DNA of 34,160 nt from Corynebacterium sp. ACRPS (lineage in GTDB: Bacteria; Actinomycetota; Actinomycetes; Mycobacteriales; Mycobacteriaceae). Below are positions 15,465 through 23,661 of the stretch, piece by piece. Position numbers and translations under genes: made by a program. The notes beneath the pieces are model-generated. The model was given only the letters and a program-made list of their open reading frames with translations, was not told the DNA's origin and ran no database searches. The stretch lies in contig NZ_JAKRMY010000020.1 of assembly GCF_022346005.1 (NCBI RefSeq), positions 1-34,160 on the forward strand, given 5' to 3'. Numbering within the stretch: position 1 is the stretch's first letter; each line of letters opens with the position of its first letter.

Positions 15465-18020
15465 TTAGCGAGCGGAAATGTCCAGCTCCGCGCCGCCATC
15501 GGCGACGTCGACGTGGACGGTATCGCCATCGGCAATATCACCGGCCAAAAGCTTCTTCGCCAGCTTGTCACCGATAGCCTGCTGGATGGTCCGGCGCAGC
15601 GGACGGGCGCCGTAGGCGGGGTCATAGCCGCGGTCGGCCAACCAGGACTTGGCGGAATCGGATACCTGCAGCGTCAGGCGGCGGGCCTCCAGGCGTTCGG
15701 TGAGACCGCGCAGTTGGATGTCCACGATGCCGCGCAGCAGTTCCTCCGACAGCGGCTCGAACATCACCACGTCATCGAGGCGGTTGATGAACTCCGGCTT
15801 AAACGCCCTCTTCACGGCCTCCATCGTCTCGTCCTTCGTACCGCCGGCGCCCAGGTTGGACGTTAGGATGATGACGGTATTGCGGAAGTCGACGGTGCGA
15901 CCCTGGCCATCGGTAAGCCGCCCCTCATCCAGGACCTGGAGGAGGACGTCGAAGACGTCGGGGTGGGCCTTTTCCACTTCGTCGAAAAGCACGAGCGTAT
16001 AAGGCCGACGCCGCACGGCCTCGGTGAGCTGGCCGCCGGCTTCGTGGCCGACGTATCCCGGAGGGGCACCGACGAGCCGGGAAACGGAGTGCTTCTCGCC
16101 GTACTCGGACATATCGATGCGCACCATGGCGGATTCATCGTCGAAGAGGAAGTCCGCCAGCGCCTTAGCCAGCTCCGTCTTACCCACGCCGGTGGGGCCG
16201 AGGAAGAGGAAGGATCCGGTCGGGCGGTTGGGGTCAGCCACGCCCGCGCGGGAGCGGCGCACGGCATCGGAAACAGCGGTCACGGCCTCGCGCTGGCCGA
16301 CAACCCTCTTGCCCAACACCGATTCCATGTTCAGCAGCTTCTCGGTCTCGCCCTGCAGCATCTTGCCGGCGGGAATGCCGGTCCACGCGGAGACGACCTC
16401 CGCGATGGTATCCGGGCTGACCTCCTCATCCAGCATGGTATTGCGCTGGGCGGCGGCCTTTTCCTCGGCTGCTGCCAGGTCCTTTTCCAGCGGCGGGATC
16501 TTGCCGTAGTTGATCTCGGAGGCTAGGGCGAGGTCGCCGTCGCGCTCGGCAATTTCTGCTTGGCGGCGGAGATCGTCGAGCTCTTCCTTAATATCCTGCA
16601 CGTCATCGATGGCCTTCTTCTCGTTGGCCCAGCGCGCCTTGAGCTCGCCGAGCTTTTCGCGCTGGTCCGCGAGCTCGCCTTGCAGGGCGGCCAGGCGGTC
16701 CTTGGAGGCGGCGTCGGATTCCTTCTTCAGCGCGAGCTCCTCGATCTCCATGCGGCGAACGATGCGCTCGAGCTCATCGATTTCCTGCGGCGAGGAGTCG
16801 ATTTCCATGCGCAGGCGGGAGCCGGCTTCATCGACTAGGTCGATGGCCTTGTCCGGCAGGAAGCGGTTGGTGATGTAACGGTTCGATAGCTCCGCCGCAG
16901 ACACCAAGGCAGAGTCCATGATGCGCACGCCGTGGTGCACCTCGTAGCGCTCCTTGAGCCCGCGCAGGATACCGATGGTGTCTTCCACGGACGGCTCTGC
17001 AGCATAGACCTGCTGGAAACGGCGCTCGAGGGCGGCGTCCTTTTCGATGTACTTGCGGTACTCATCCAGCGTGGTTGCACCGACGAGGCGCAGCTCGCCG
17101 CGGGCCAGCATGGGCTTAATCATGTTGCCGGCATCCATGGAGCCTTCGCCGGTGGCGCCGGCGCCGACGATGGTGTGCAACTCATCGATGAAGGTAATGA
17201 TTTCGCCCTCAGATTGCTTGATTTCATCCAGCACAGCCTTGAGGCGCTCTTCGAACTCGCCGCGGAACTTGGCGCCGGCGACCATGGAACCGAGATCTAG
17301 GCTGATAAGCGTCTTGCCCTTCAGGGACTCAGGGACGTCGCCAGCCACGATGCGGCGGGCCAGGCCCTCAACGATCGCAGTCTTGCCGACGCCCGGTTCA
17401 CCAATCAGCACCGGATTGTTCTTCGTCCTGCGCGAGAGCACCTGGACGACGCGCCGGATTTCCTGATCGCGCCCGATGACCGGGTCGATCTTGCCCTCGC
17501 GCGCCCGCGCGGTGAGGTCGGTGGCGTACTTTTCCAGGGCCTGGAATTGGTCTTCCGGGTTCTCCGAGGTCACCTTGGCGGCCCCGCGCACGGAGGGGAA
17601 GGCGCCCTTGATGGCGTCGTAGGTTGCGCCGCGACCGGTCAGCAACTCGGCGGCGTCGGTCTTCGAACCGGCGATGGCGGCGAGGAGGACTTCGGTGGAC
17701 ACGAACTCATCGCCAAGCTCGCCCGCCAATTCCTGCGACTTGGTCAGTACATTCAGGCCATCCCGGTTGAATTGCGGGTTGGACATATTGGCGCCCTCGG
17801 CGCTGGGATAAGAGTTAACCAGCTCGCGCGCTTCTTTCAGCACGGTATCCGGGTCAACGCCGGTGGCCTTGAGCACTGGCGCGGCAATGCCGCCTTCCTG
17901 CCCAAGGATGGCCGCCAGCAGGTGCGCCGGGCGGATATCCGGGTTGCCATTCGCGGAAGCGGTCTGCAGGGCTTCCTGCAGAGCCTCTTGTGTTTTGGTG
18001 GTGGGGTTAAAAGAACTCAT
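15465..18020 (-). CDS. clpB: ATP-dependent disaggregase ClpB
   Basis: The 851-aa product is the Hsp100 ring ATPase that rescues aggregated proteins together with DnaK. In order: a Clp N-domain (residues 1-145); AAA-1 with Walker A GEPGVGKT near 205 and TFIDELHT; a coiled-coil M-domain (about 405-525) that distinguishes ClpB from ClpA/C; AAA-2 with GPTGVGKT near 603 and [13 protein letters not shown]; and the C-terminal D2-small domain. No ClpP-binding IGF loop is expected. ATG 18020 follows AGAAGGAG. The promoter region carries two HAIR operators, placing clpB under the HspR encoded at 26723. Confidence 0.98.
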   Translation of the reverse strand: MSSFNPTTKTQEALQEALQTASANGNPDIRPAHLLAAILGQEGGIAAPVLKATGVDPDTVLKEARELVNSYPSAEGANMSNPQFNRDGLNVLTKSQELAGELGDEFVSTEVLLAAIAGSKTDAAELLTGRGATYDAIKGAFPSVRGAAKVTSENPEDQFQALEKYATDLTARAREGKIDPVIGRDQEIRRVVQVLSRRTKNNPVLIGEPGVGKTAIVEGLARRIVAGDVPESLKGKTLISLDLGSMVAGAKFRGEFEERLKAVLDEIKQSEGEIITFIDELHTIVGAGATGEGSMDAGNMIKPMLARGELRLVGATTLDEYRKYIEKDAALERRFQQVYAAEPSVEDTIGILRGLKERYEVHHGVRIMDSALVSAAELSNRYITNRFLPDKAIDLVDEAGSRLRMEIDSSPQEIDELERIVRRMEIEELALKKESDAASKDRLAALQGELADQREKLGELKARWANEKKAIDDVQDIKEELDDLRRQAEIAERDGDLALASEINYGKIPPLEKDLAAAEEKAAAQRNTMLDEEVSPDTIAEVVSAWTGIPAGKMLQGETEKLLNMESVLGKRVVGQREAVTAVSDAVRRSRAGVADPNRPTGSFLFLGPTGVGKTELAKALADFLFDDESAMVRIDMSEYGEKHSVSRLVGAPPGYVGHEAGGQLTEAVRRRPYTLVLFDEVEKAHPDVFDVLLQVLDEGRLTDGQGRTVDFRNTVIILTSNLGAGGTKDETMEAVKRAFKPEFINRLDDVVMFEPLSEELLRGIVDIQLRGLTERLEARRLTLQVSDSAKSWLADRGYDPAYGARPLRRTIQQAIGDKLAKKLLAGDIADGDTVHVDVADGGAELDISAR

Positions 18021-18079
18021 GTGTACGTTTCTCCTTCTAAGATTTATTCGTCCATTTTAAGGATTCACTAGGTATAACG

Positions 18080-18107
18080 CACATAAAGTTGAGCCTATTC
18101 CACTCAA
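18080..18107 (-). promoter_or_regulatory. clpB: clpB promoter candidate
   Basis: On the minus strand, TTGAGT (18107-18102) and TATGTG (18085-18080) are spaced by 16 bp. The same layout, including the shared string TCAACTTTAT, occurs upstream of dnaK. The -35 lies inside the HspR operator. Confidence 0.55.
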
Positions 18108-18108
18108 C
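18088..18108. promoter_or_regulatory. HAIR operator (HspR site) upstream of clpB, proximal
   Basis: GTTGAGC-N7-ACTCAAC matches the HspR inverted repeat CTTGAGT-N7-ACTCAAG at 11 of 14 arm positions. It overlaps the candidate clpB promoter, as expected for repression. Confidence 0.85.
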
Positions 18109-18116
18109 TCAAATTT

Positions 18117-18137
18117 TTTGAGTCCACCTGGCTCAAC
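18117..18137. promoter_or_regulatory. HAIR operator (HspR site) upstream of clpB, distal
   Basis: TTTGAGT-N7-GCTCAAC is a second, weaker HAIR match, its left edge 29 bp from that of the first. Paired sites suggest cooperative HspR binding. Confidence 0.75.
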
Positions 18138-18174
18138 TTCCCACGCTATGCTCCTCAGCTCTGCCGCAATGCCG

Positions 18175-18263
18175 CAACAGCCCTACCCAAGTCCTGTCGG
18201 CATAGGAGTGAGCACGCCGCGCTGTCACAACAGCCCTACCGAAGTCCGGCCGGCCTAGGAGTG
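18175..18263. repeat. 36-bp imperfect direct repeat (two copies)
   Basis: Copies at 18175-18210 and 18228-18263 share CAACAGCCCTACC, AAGTCC and TAGGAGTG blocks and match at 32 of 36 positions. They lie between clpB and the symporter gene, outside any gene. Function unknown. Confidence 0.75.
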
Positions 18264-18332
18264 GGGGTGCACGGTGCAATCGAGGTGGGGGTTAAGGGGG
18301 CATCGGCAAGCAAGCGAATTGGCGGCACAACA

Positions 18333-18371
18333 AAGCCGGGCCGCCACACCAAAAATGTGGGAGCCCGGCTT
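18333..18371 (-). terminator. Terminator of the GltS-like symporter gene
   Basis: AAGCCGGGC (18333-18341) pairs with GCCCGGCTT (18363-18371), and CCACA pairs with TGTGG inside. It lies directly after the symporter stop on the minus strand. Confidence 0.8.
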
Positions 18372-18393
18372 GCGCAGAGTAGATATGTGAGGG

Positions 18394-19770
18394 CTAGGTT
18401 TCTTGTTTCTGACCCACGTGGCCGATGCCCTCTTTGAAAATCGTGCCGCGCGGCGGGAGCAAGCCCATGAATTTGAACGTCAGGTACACGCCGATGGAAA
18501 TGGCCAGCGAAACGGCACCGAACGCGCCGGTAAACCCGTACATCACCGCCATTGGTGCAATGATGGTCCACGAAATCTCGAACGGGCCGAAGCCGATGTA
18601 GGCCATGCCGTATTCGGACAGCGTGCCGGACTTCAGCTTCGGGTCGACGATCTTGAGCACGGCGATGCCGGTAGCCACGGTGGCCGTCGCCCAGCCCCAG
18701 CCGAAGATGCCGCGCTCGATCCAGCGCTCGCCAAAGAACTCGGCGGGGAACCACATCAAGAAGAAGGTACAGAAGATGGTGCCCAGAATGAACAGAACGA
18801 GCAGTGCCTGCCAGTAGGAGGCGATAGCGGCAGGAACAATGGCGGCCACACCGAAGGCGATGAGGTAATCGGTAGCGGCACCGGAGATGGAGGATACGGA
18901 ATCCTTATCCAGGTAGTCCTCGGCGCCGGCGAAGTTCATGATGGCGCGAAAGATGAGGCCGATAACCATGGACATCGCAAAGAGCGGGATGGAAACATTT
19001 TCCCAAATGCTGGAGATGCCCTTATTGACGCCGTACGCCGTCATGACCGTGAGAATGATGAAGCCGAAGTGCAGCGCGAGCGGCTCGATGGAAGAAGGGT
19101 TGGTGGTCGCGCGGCCGAGGGAGGGGCGATCATCCAGGTTCTTGATGTAGCCGCGGCGAATCTCCTCCGGCAGCTCCTTGGGAACGTAGGACACCTTGCC
19201 CTTGCGGATGCCCCAGTTACCAGCGATGACACCGCCGATAATTGCGGCCAGCGTGCCGACGGTCGCGGAGGTAAAGCCCAGAGACGCTGCCGCCTCGGCG
19301 CCAACGCCCTCCAGCGCGCCACCCACAGCGGCGGCCGTGCCGAAGCCACCGGTAAATCCAACCGGCAGCATCATGCCGAACCAGTTCGGGGTATCAAAGA
19401 CCGGGGCGAAGAAGAGCAGGCCCAGCACGATGAAAAGGCCCCACTGGCCGGTAAACATCATGGTGGAATAGCCCCACATATTGCGCGCGCCCTTGCCCAT
19501 GTTGCCGCCAACCTCCATGGAATACGCCATCGAGGCAAAGACCACGGCGATGAGGATGGAGGTGTAGTCGCCGAGGTTATCGGAGAAGTTGATCCAGCCC
19601 AGCACGTTGGGCCCGACCAGCAGGCCAAGCAGGCCGGCGGTAATGGGGGCAGGCAGCAATAAGTCCTGGAAGATAAACTTCACTTGGTGGCGCAAAATAT
19701 TGCCGATGACCATGAGTAAGGAAATCCAACCCACGTCCAGCATGAGCGTATAAGCGGAAAAATCTTCCAT
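18394..19770 (-). CDS. GltS-like sodium/glutamate symporter family protein
   Basis: From ATG 19770, preceded by AGAAAGGA, the product is 458 aa. The frame runs open far upstream but that extension has no support. It is highly hydrophobic, with about 11-12 membrane segments in two inverted halves. The family motif region MMLPVGFTGGFGTAAAVGGAL corresponds to the Gly-rich re-entrant loop of ESS-family carriers (GGHGTA in E. coli GltS). A second Gly/Ala-rich stretch, SSISGAATDYLIAFGVAAIVP, occupies the matching place in the second half. The family couples sodium to glutamate or related anion uptake; substrate here is inferred. The gene is monocistronic. Confidence 0.85.
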   Translation of the reverse strand: MEDFSAYTLMLDVGWISLLMVIGNILRHQVKFIFQDLLLPAPITAGLLGLLVGPNVLGWINFSDNLGDYTSILIAVVFASMAYSMEVGGNMGKGARNMWGYSTMMFTGQWGLFIVLGLLFFAPVFDTPNWFGMMLPVGFTGGFGTAAAVGGALEGVGAEAAASLGFTSATVGTLAAIIGGVIAGNWGIRKGKVSYVPKELPEEIRRGYIKNLDDRPSLGRATTNPSSIEPLALHFGFIILTVMTAYGVNKGISSIWENVSIPLFAMSMVIGLIFRAIMNFAGAEDYLDKDSVSSISGAATDYLIAFGVAAIVPAAIASYWQALLVLFILGTIFCTFFLMWFPAEFFGERWIERGIFGWGWATATVATGIAVLKIVDPKLKSGTLSEYGMAYIGFGPFEISWTIIAPMAVMYGFTGAFGAVSLAISIGVYLTFKFMGLLPPRGTIFKEGIGHVGQKQET

Positions 19771-19845
19771 GGGAATCCTTTCTAGCTGTGCAGTTATGGC
19801 AGGCTGCTCACGAGTAGCGAGCGCGCAGATAAAAAGTACATTACC

Positions 19846-19851
19846 TATCAT
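19846..19851 (+). promoter_or_regulatory. Candidate -10 for the FAD oxidoreductase gene
   Basis: TATCAT at 19846-19851 lies just upstream of the possible GTG at 19855. If it is used, transcription would start near 19858, favouring the downstream GTG at 19903 as the translation start. Confidence 0.35.
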
Positions 19852-19902
19852 GTAGTGAGCCACAACATACGGCGGATTTTTCACCCCCGTTACAATGGCA
19901 CG

Positions 19903-21198
19903 GTGGAGCACTACCTCAGCATCATCATCGGCGGGGGCCAGGCAGGCTTGGCAACGGCCCAGCAGCTCACCTCCCGCGGCCTTATCCCCGCCCAAGACTT
20001 TCTGCTTATCGATGCCAACCCCGCCCCCGGCGGCGCCTGGCGTCACCGCTGGGATTCCCTGACGCTGGGCAAGGCCCACAACATCGCGAGCCTGCCGGGC
20101 ATGCCCGCCCCGCTTGCCGATGCCTCCTCCCCCGCCTCCCACGTAGTCGCCGACTACTACGGCGCCTACGAGGACAAGTTCCAACTGCGACCCTACCGCC
20201 CGGCGCGCGTCCGCAGCGTCCGCGCCCTGCCCGGAGAGCCCGGCGCGCGCGGCGTGCACGCTGCTCATGGCGAGCCCGAGCCGAGAGGCGCAGCAGAACT
20301 GCGCGGGGAGGATGCAGCGCGCAGCGCGTTTCTCGTGACGCTGGAGTCCGGCGAGCAGTTTTCCGCGGACACCATCGTTAACGCCACTGGCACGTGGGAT
20401 AGGCCGTATATTCCTTATATTCCGGGCATCGGCAGTTTCGGCGGGCGCCAACTGCACACTAAGGATTATTCGGCGTCGGAGGATTTTGCAGGCCAGCACG
20501 TGTTGGTCGTTGGCGGTGGGCTATCCGCGGTGCAGTTCTTATTGGAGCTTGAAGGCATCGCGCAAACCACTTGGGCCACGCGGCGAGCACCGGATTTTAC
20601 GGATACGGAGTTTGATAAGCAGTGGGGCTTGGATGTGGAAAAGAAGGTCCGCGAGCGGGTCTTTAGCGGAAATCCTCCAGCCTCGGTGGTCTCGACCACC
20701 GGGATTCCGCCCTGGCAGGAATACCTGGATGCGGTCGAGCGCGGCGTTCTGGTCTCGCGCGGCATGTTCAATGCCATTGACGCGACCGGCGTGCGGTTTA
20801 GCGGGTCTGCGAGCGGCGGGGCCGCCGCGAGGGGTGACGCTGCGGCGGACCACTCGACGGTGACAGACGGCGAGACGGCGGCCGGCGGCAGAACTGATGT
20901 GAGCAGTGAGGTGGCGGGGGCATCGGAAAGCGTGGCGGCATGGCAGCCGTATCCGGCGGGCACGCACTTGGCGGTGGACGTCATCTTTTGGAATACCGGT
21001 TTCCGCCCGGTGCTGGACCACCTGGCACCGTTGCGATTGCGCTCACGCAAGGGCGGGATTGTCATGCGCAACGAGGTCTCGCCTGTCGCGAACCCGCGGG
21101 TTTTCCTCGCCGGCTATGGGTCGACCGCCTCGACGGTGGGAGCGACGCGGGCGGGTCGCATGGCGGCGCGCGAGGTTATCAAGGTGCTGGACCTATAG
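19903..21198 (+). CDS. FAD-dependent oxidoreductase (flavin monooxygenase-like)
   Basis: From GTG 19903 the product is 431 aa; GTG 19855 would add 16 residues, and neither has a clear ribosome binding site. The N-terminal Rossmann motif SIIIGGGQAGLATAQQL binds FAD. A second dinucleotide motif, VLVVGGGLSAVQFL (near residue 205), should bind NADPH. NATGTWDRPYIPYIPG is the characteristic ATG-type hinge, and FLAGYGSTASTVGATRAG closes the flavin site. Two Gly/Ala-rich inserts (about residues 111-140 and 305-350) have no counterpart I recognise. Flavin monooxygenases or thioredoxin-reductase-like enzymes fit; substrate unknown. It precedes a globin-reductase fusion by 57 nt and is probably co-transcribed with it. 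Confidence 0.85.
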   Translation: MEHYLSIIIGGGQAGLATAQQLTSRGLIPAQDFLLIDANPAPGGAWRHRWDSLTLGKAHNIASLPGMPAPLADASSPASHVVADYYGAYEDKFQLRPYRPARVRSVRALPGEPGARGVHAAHGEPEPRGAAELRGEDAARSAFLVTLESGEQFSADTIVNATGTWDRPYIPYIPGIGSFGGRQLHTKDYSASEDFAGQHVLVVGGGLSAVQFLLELEGIAQTTWATRRAPDFTDTEFDKQWGLDVEKKVRERVFSGNPPASVVSTTGIPPWQEYLDAVERGVLVSRGMFNAIDATGVRFSGSASGGAAARGDAAADHSTVTDGETAAGGRTDVSSEVAGASESVAAWQPYPAGTHLAVDVIFWNTGFRPVLDHLAPLRLRSRKGGIVMRNEVSPVANPRVFLAGYGSTASTVGATRAGRMAAREVIKVLDL

Positions 21199-21255
21199 CG
21201 CGGGGACGAAAATGCGCACGCTAAAAGGCAGGCAAGCACACTAGGATGGGAAAAC

Positions 21256-22494
21256 ATGTGGGAATTGGGCGAGCACTTCCGGAAGTATGCAGACGACTAC
21301 CGCGATGCGGTGCATGAGCAGTTTTTCCTCATGGTGCCGGAGGCGCGGCAGGTCTTTTCCCTTTCTATGCAGGACACCCACCGGTCCATGGTGCACGCAT
21401 TGGCGTGGGTGATTGAACATGCGGAGCCCAGCAAGGCCGGCACGGGGGTTGGATCCGGGGTTGGGGCTGCGCTGTCCGAGGGCGTCCGGGAGAAGATTGC
21501 GCAGCTCGGCCGCGATCACCGCAGGCACGGCTTCCCGGCCGAGGTGTACGCGCGGTTCGAGGAGGCGCTCATCAAAGGCCTGCGGGTATTGGCGCTGACG
21601 CGGTACCAATACGACTTCGCTTGTGCCGTCATCCACGAGGTCTGCGCGGAGATGGCCACTGCGGCGCGCGAGGCGGACCTGGCTGGGGAGGCGCCGGCGT
21701 ATTCGGGGCAGGTGGTCGCGGTGGATCGGCCGACGCGTGAAACCGCGATCATTCGCGTCGAGGCGGGAATGCCCGCAGCCTTTGAGCCGGGGCAGTATTT
21801 CCCCGTCACCACCCAGTACCTTCCCGGCCAATGGCGCATGCTCACCCCCGCACAGCCAAGCGATGCCACCGGCCAGCTGGTCTTCCACGTCGCCGCGGTG
21901 GGCGAGGCTTCGCGGTCGCTTGCGCATACCAAGCCGGGTGATTGGTGGACTTTGGGCCGGCCCACCGGGTCCATCTGGCAGGACCTGCGCGCGTTGCGCG
22001 GCGGCAGGTTGGTCATCGTGGCCTATGGCACGGGCTGGGCGGCGGCGCGGTGCTTGGCGCTGGCGGCCCGCCAGGCCGCGGATGCGGGCGAGGAGGGCCT
22101 CGCGAAGAACCTGGCCCTGCAGGTTTTTGCCGTTGCGGATAGCCCCGGCGCGCACTATGACACGCATTTCCAGCAGAATCTTGCGGCCCTCTACCCCGAT
22201 CTCAGCCTGCGCCGCATCATCCGGCAGGAAAACGACCCGTGGTTGCTGGGGGCACGGCCGCTTGCCGATGCCGCCACCCACACCCTCTCCCCCGACCCGA
22301 CCGATGTAGTAGTCAACGAGGTCGAGTTATCCACAGGCACACCCACCTACTTCGCCCTCTTCGGCAGCGCCGAGGAGGTAGCGGAAGGAAGGAGGGGGTT
22401 GGAGAAAAGGGGCATCGGCAAGCAGTGGATCTTAAGCCACAGCTGGGGCCGCGACCGGGAGTGGCTGCCGGAGGATTATGCGGCGCAGTCTTAG
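21256..22494 (+). CDS. Globin-FAD/NAD reductase fusion, flavohemoglobin-like
   Basis: ATG 21256 follows AGGATGGG and gives 412 aa. Residues 1-135 look like a globin: LGRDHRRHGF supplies a candidate proximal His88, as in actinobacterial flavohemoglobins. Residues 150-270 are an FAD-binding reductase barrel with FEPGQYFPV; the usual RxYS motif reads WRMLTP, so flavin binding may be altered. An NAD-binding lobe follows, with VIVAYGTGWAAARCLAL in the place of the typical GxGxTP motif, and FALFGSAEEV near the end. The family detoxifies nitric oxide or shuttles electrons. It overlaps the convergent nitrilase gene by 4 nt at the stop codons. It may work with the preceding FAD oxidoreductase; that is inference. 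Confidence 0.8.
   Translation: MWELGEHFRKYADDYRDAVHEQFFLMVPEARQVFSLSMQDTHRSMVHALAWVIEHAEPSKAGTGVGSGVGAALSEGVREKIAQLGRDHRRHGFPAEVYARFEEALIKGLRVLALTRYQYDFACAVIHEVCAEMATAAREADLAGEAPAYSGQVVAVDRPTRETAIIRVEAGMPAAFEPGQYFPVTTQYLPGQWRMLTPAQPSDATGQLVFHVAAVGEASRSLAHTKPGDWWTLGRPTGSIWQDLRALRGGRLVIVAYGTGWAAARCLALAARQAADAGEEGLAKNLALQVFAVADSPGAHYDTHFQQNLAALYPDLSLRRIIRQENDPWLLGARPLADAATHTLSPDPTDVVVNEVELSTGTPTYFALFGSAEEVAEGRRGLEKRGIGKQWILSHSWGRDREWLPEDYAAQS
22327..22335 (+). promoter_or_regulatory. DnaA-box sequence inside the globin-reductase gene
   Basis: TTATCCACA is an exact DnaA consensus 9-mer, here within the coding sequence and followed by GG as at 23336. Role unproven. Confidence 0.3.
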
Positions 22495-23306
22495 TCGTTA
22501 AGTTCTAGCACCGGCAGGGAGCGGCGCGTCTTCGCTACTTCTTGCGGGTCGATATCGGCGTAGAGGATTTCGTCTTCGTAGCCGGCCTCGGCCACGCGCA
22601 CGCCGTTGGGATCGACGATGGTGGAGTGCCCGATGCCGGTCGGGCCCGAGGGGGACCCGGCCTCAGCGTTGCCGCCTGGGCGGGATTGGCCCGCGGCGAG
22701 GATATAGCTGGTGGAATCCAGCGCCCGCGCGGCCGTGAGCAGGCGCCACTGCTCTAGCTTGCCGGGGCCATCCGCCCAGCTGGTGGGCACGACGATGAGC
22801 TGCGCGCCCTCGCGCGCCAAGTCCTTGAACTGCTCTGGGAAACGGATATCGTAGCAGACCACGACGCCGACGGTGAGGTCATCGACGTCGAAGGTCACCA
22901 AGGATTCCCCAGGCTGCACCGTATCGGATTCGCGGTAGTCAAAGGCATCGTAGGTGTGGATTTTCTCGTAGCCACCCAGCACGCCCGGGCCTGCGACGAG
23001 CGCGGTATTGGATACGCGGTTGATGGTCTTGTCCTCACGCTCGATGGTATCGGCTGGGCAGAACATGCCGACGACGACGGTGACCTCCAATTCCTCCGCC
23101 GCTTCCTGAATCGCGGTGGCGAACGGACCTTCGAGGTTCTGCGCCTGCTCGTCCAGGCGGCCCGAGCGGAAGTTCTGCGAGGTGGCCTCGGGCAGCACGA
23201 TAAGGCGCGCGCCCGCCACCGCGGCCTCGCGGATTTTATCCAGGGCGAGTTCTTGGTTTTCCTCGATGCTGCCGGTGGAGGTCAATTGCACTGCTGCTAC
23301 TTTCAT
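22491..23306 (-). CDS. Nitrilase/omega-amidase family carbon-nitrogen hydrolase
   Basis: From ATG 23306 the product is 271 aa starting MKVAAVQLTSTGS; three extra codons upstream also begin with ATG. The catalytic triad is present: Glu40 in VLPEAT, Lys115 in YEKIHTYD, and Cys151 in VVVCYDIRFPE. Length and motifs match the Nit2-like branch, whose members remove amide nitrogen from small omega-amides or repair deaminated glutathione; the precise substrate is not readable. The gene is convergent with the globin-reductase gene (stop codons overlap) and divergent from the 87-aa gene across about 90 bp with a DnaA box. Confidence 0.93.
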   Translation of the reverse strand: MKVAAVQLTSTGSIEENQELALDKIREAAVAGARLIVLPEATSQNFRSGRLDEQAQNLEGPFATAIQEAAEELEVTVVVGMFCPADTIEREDKTINRVSNTALVAGPGVLGGYEKIHTYDAFDYRESDTVQPGESLVTFDVDDLTVGVVVCYDIRFPEQFKDLAREGAQLIVVPTSWADGPGKLEQWRLLTAARALDSTSYILAAGQSRPGGNAEAGSPSGPTGIGHSTIVDPNGVRVAEAGYEDEILYADIDPQEVAKTRRSLPVLELND

Positions 23307-23335
23307 AAATCCCAACTTAGTGCAGCGTCACCTAG

Positions 23336-23344
23336 TTATCCACA
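23336..23344 (+). promoter_or_regulatory. DnaA-box sequence between nitrilase and 87-aa genes
   Basis: TTATCCACA exactly matches the DnaA consensus and lies in a divergent intergenic region. It could mediate DnaA-dependent control of either gene; this is inference. Confidence 0.45.
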
Positions 23345-23397
23345 GGTTGGCGGTTTTGCCCTCGCGGCCACAGCCCGCAGCGGCCACGCTTAAGGCC

Positions 23398-23661
23398 ATG
23401 AGTTATGTAGATATTCCTGAATACCTTCCCGCACATGTACGCACGTTGAGGGCGCGGCCGGCGGCGGCTATGCCGGGGGCACGCTTAAGCGTGGCTTCCC
23501 GGACGTCTGCCGCCCTGCAGCGCGCGGTGGCGCAGTGGTCTGAGACGCAGCAGCTTAGCGATGCCACCGTTTCCGAGCGCCTGCGCAGCCTCCACGTCTT
23601 CCTGGACCGCAGCGGCGCGCTCGATTCCTCGCTCGCTGCGAGCTTGAGGAGGGCGCGATGA
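23398..23661 (+). CDS. Small helical protein (87 aa) coupled to a DUF1023 hydrolase
   Basis: ATG 23398 begins an 87-residue protein. The last codons overlap the ATG of the next gene by 4 nt, so translation is coupled. No signal peptide or membrane segment is visible. The region ALQRAVAQWSETQQLSDATVSE followed by RLRSLHVFLD (about residues 39-70) is predicted helical. Small helical partners upstream of DUF1023 genes can resemble WXG100 proteins, but the W-x-G motif is missing here. I do not recognise the family. The partner gene is the only hint of function. Confidence 0.7.
   Translation: MSYVDIPEYLPAHVRTLRARPAAAMPGARLSVASRTSAALQRAVAQWSETQQLSDATVSERLRSLHVFLDRSGALDSSLAASLRRAR

Larger units (their letters stand above)
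18021..18393. other. clpB upstream region and symporter downstream region
   Basis: This 373-bp interval holds the clpB promoter with two HAIR operators, a 36-bp imperfect direct repeat, one copy of the dispersed oligomer GCATCGGCAAGC (18300-18311) and the terminator of the symporter gene. No coding sequence is supported. Confidence 0.7.

Noticed and set aside
18403..19662. 419-codon plus-strand frame opposite the symporter gene
   Set aside because: His/Arg/Gly-rich shadow of a membrane protein gene.
18394..20499. 701-codon version of the symporter
   Set aside because: The 243 extra residues overlap the divergent FAD oxidoreductase gene and are not hydrophobic; ATG 19770 with AGAAAGGA is the natural start.
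21241..22281. 346-codon minus-strand frame opposite the globin-reductase
   Set aside because: Arg/Gly-rich shadow without motifs.
7381..23344. Replication origin suggested by DnaA boxes
   Set aside because: The three boxes are 1-15 kb apart, with no AT-rich unwinding region, dnaA or dnaN nearby.
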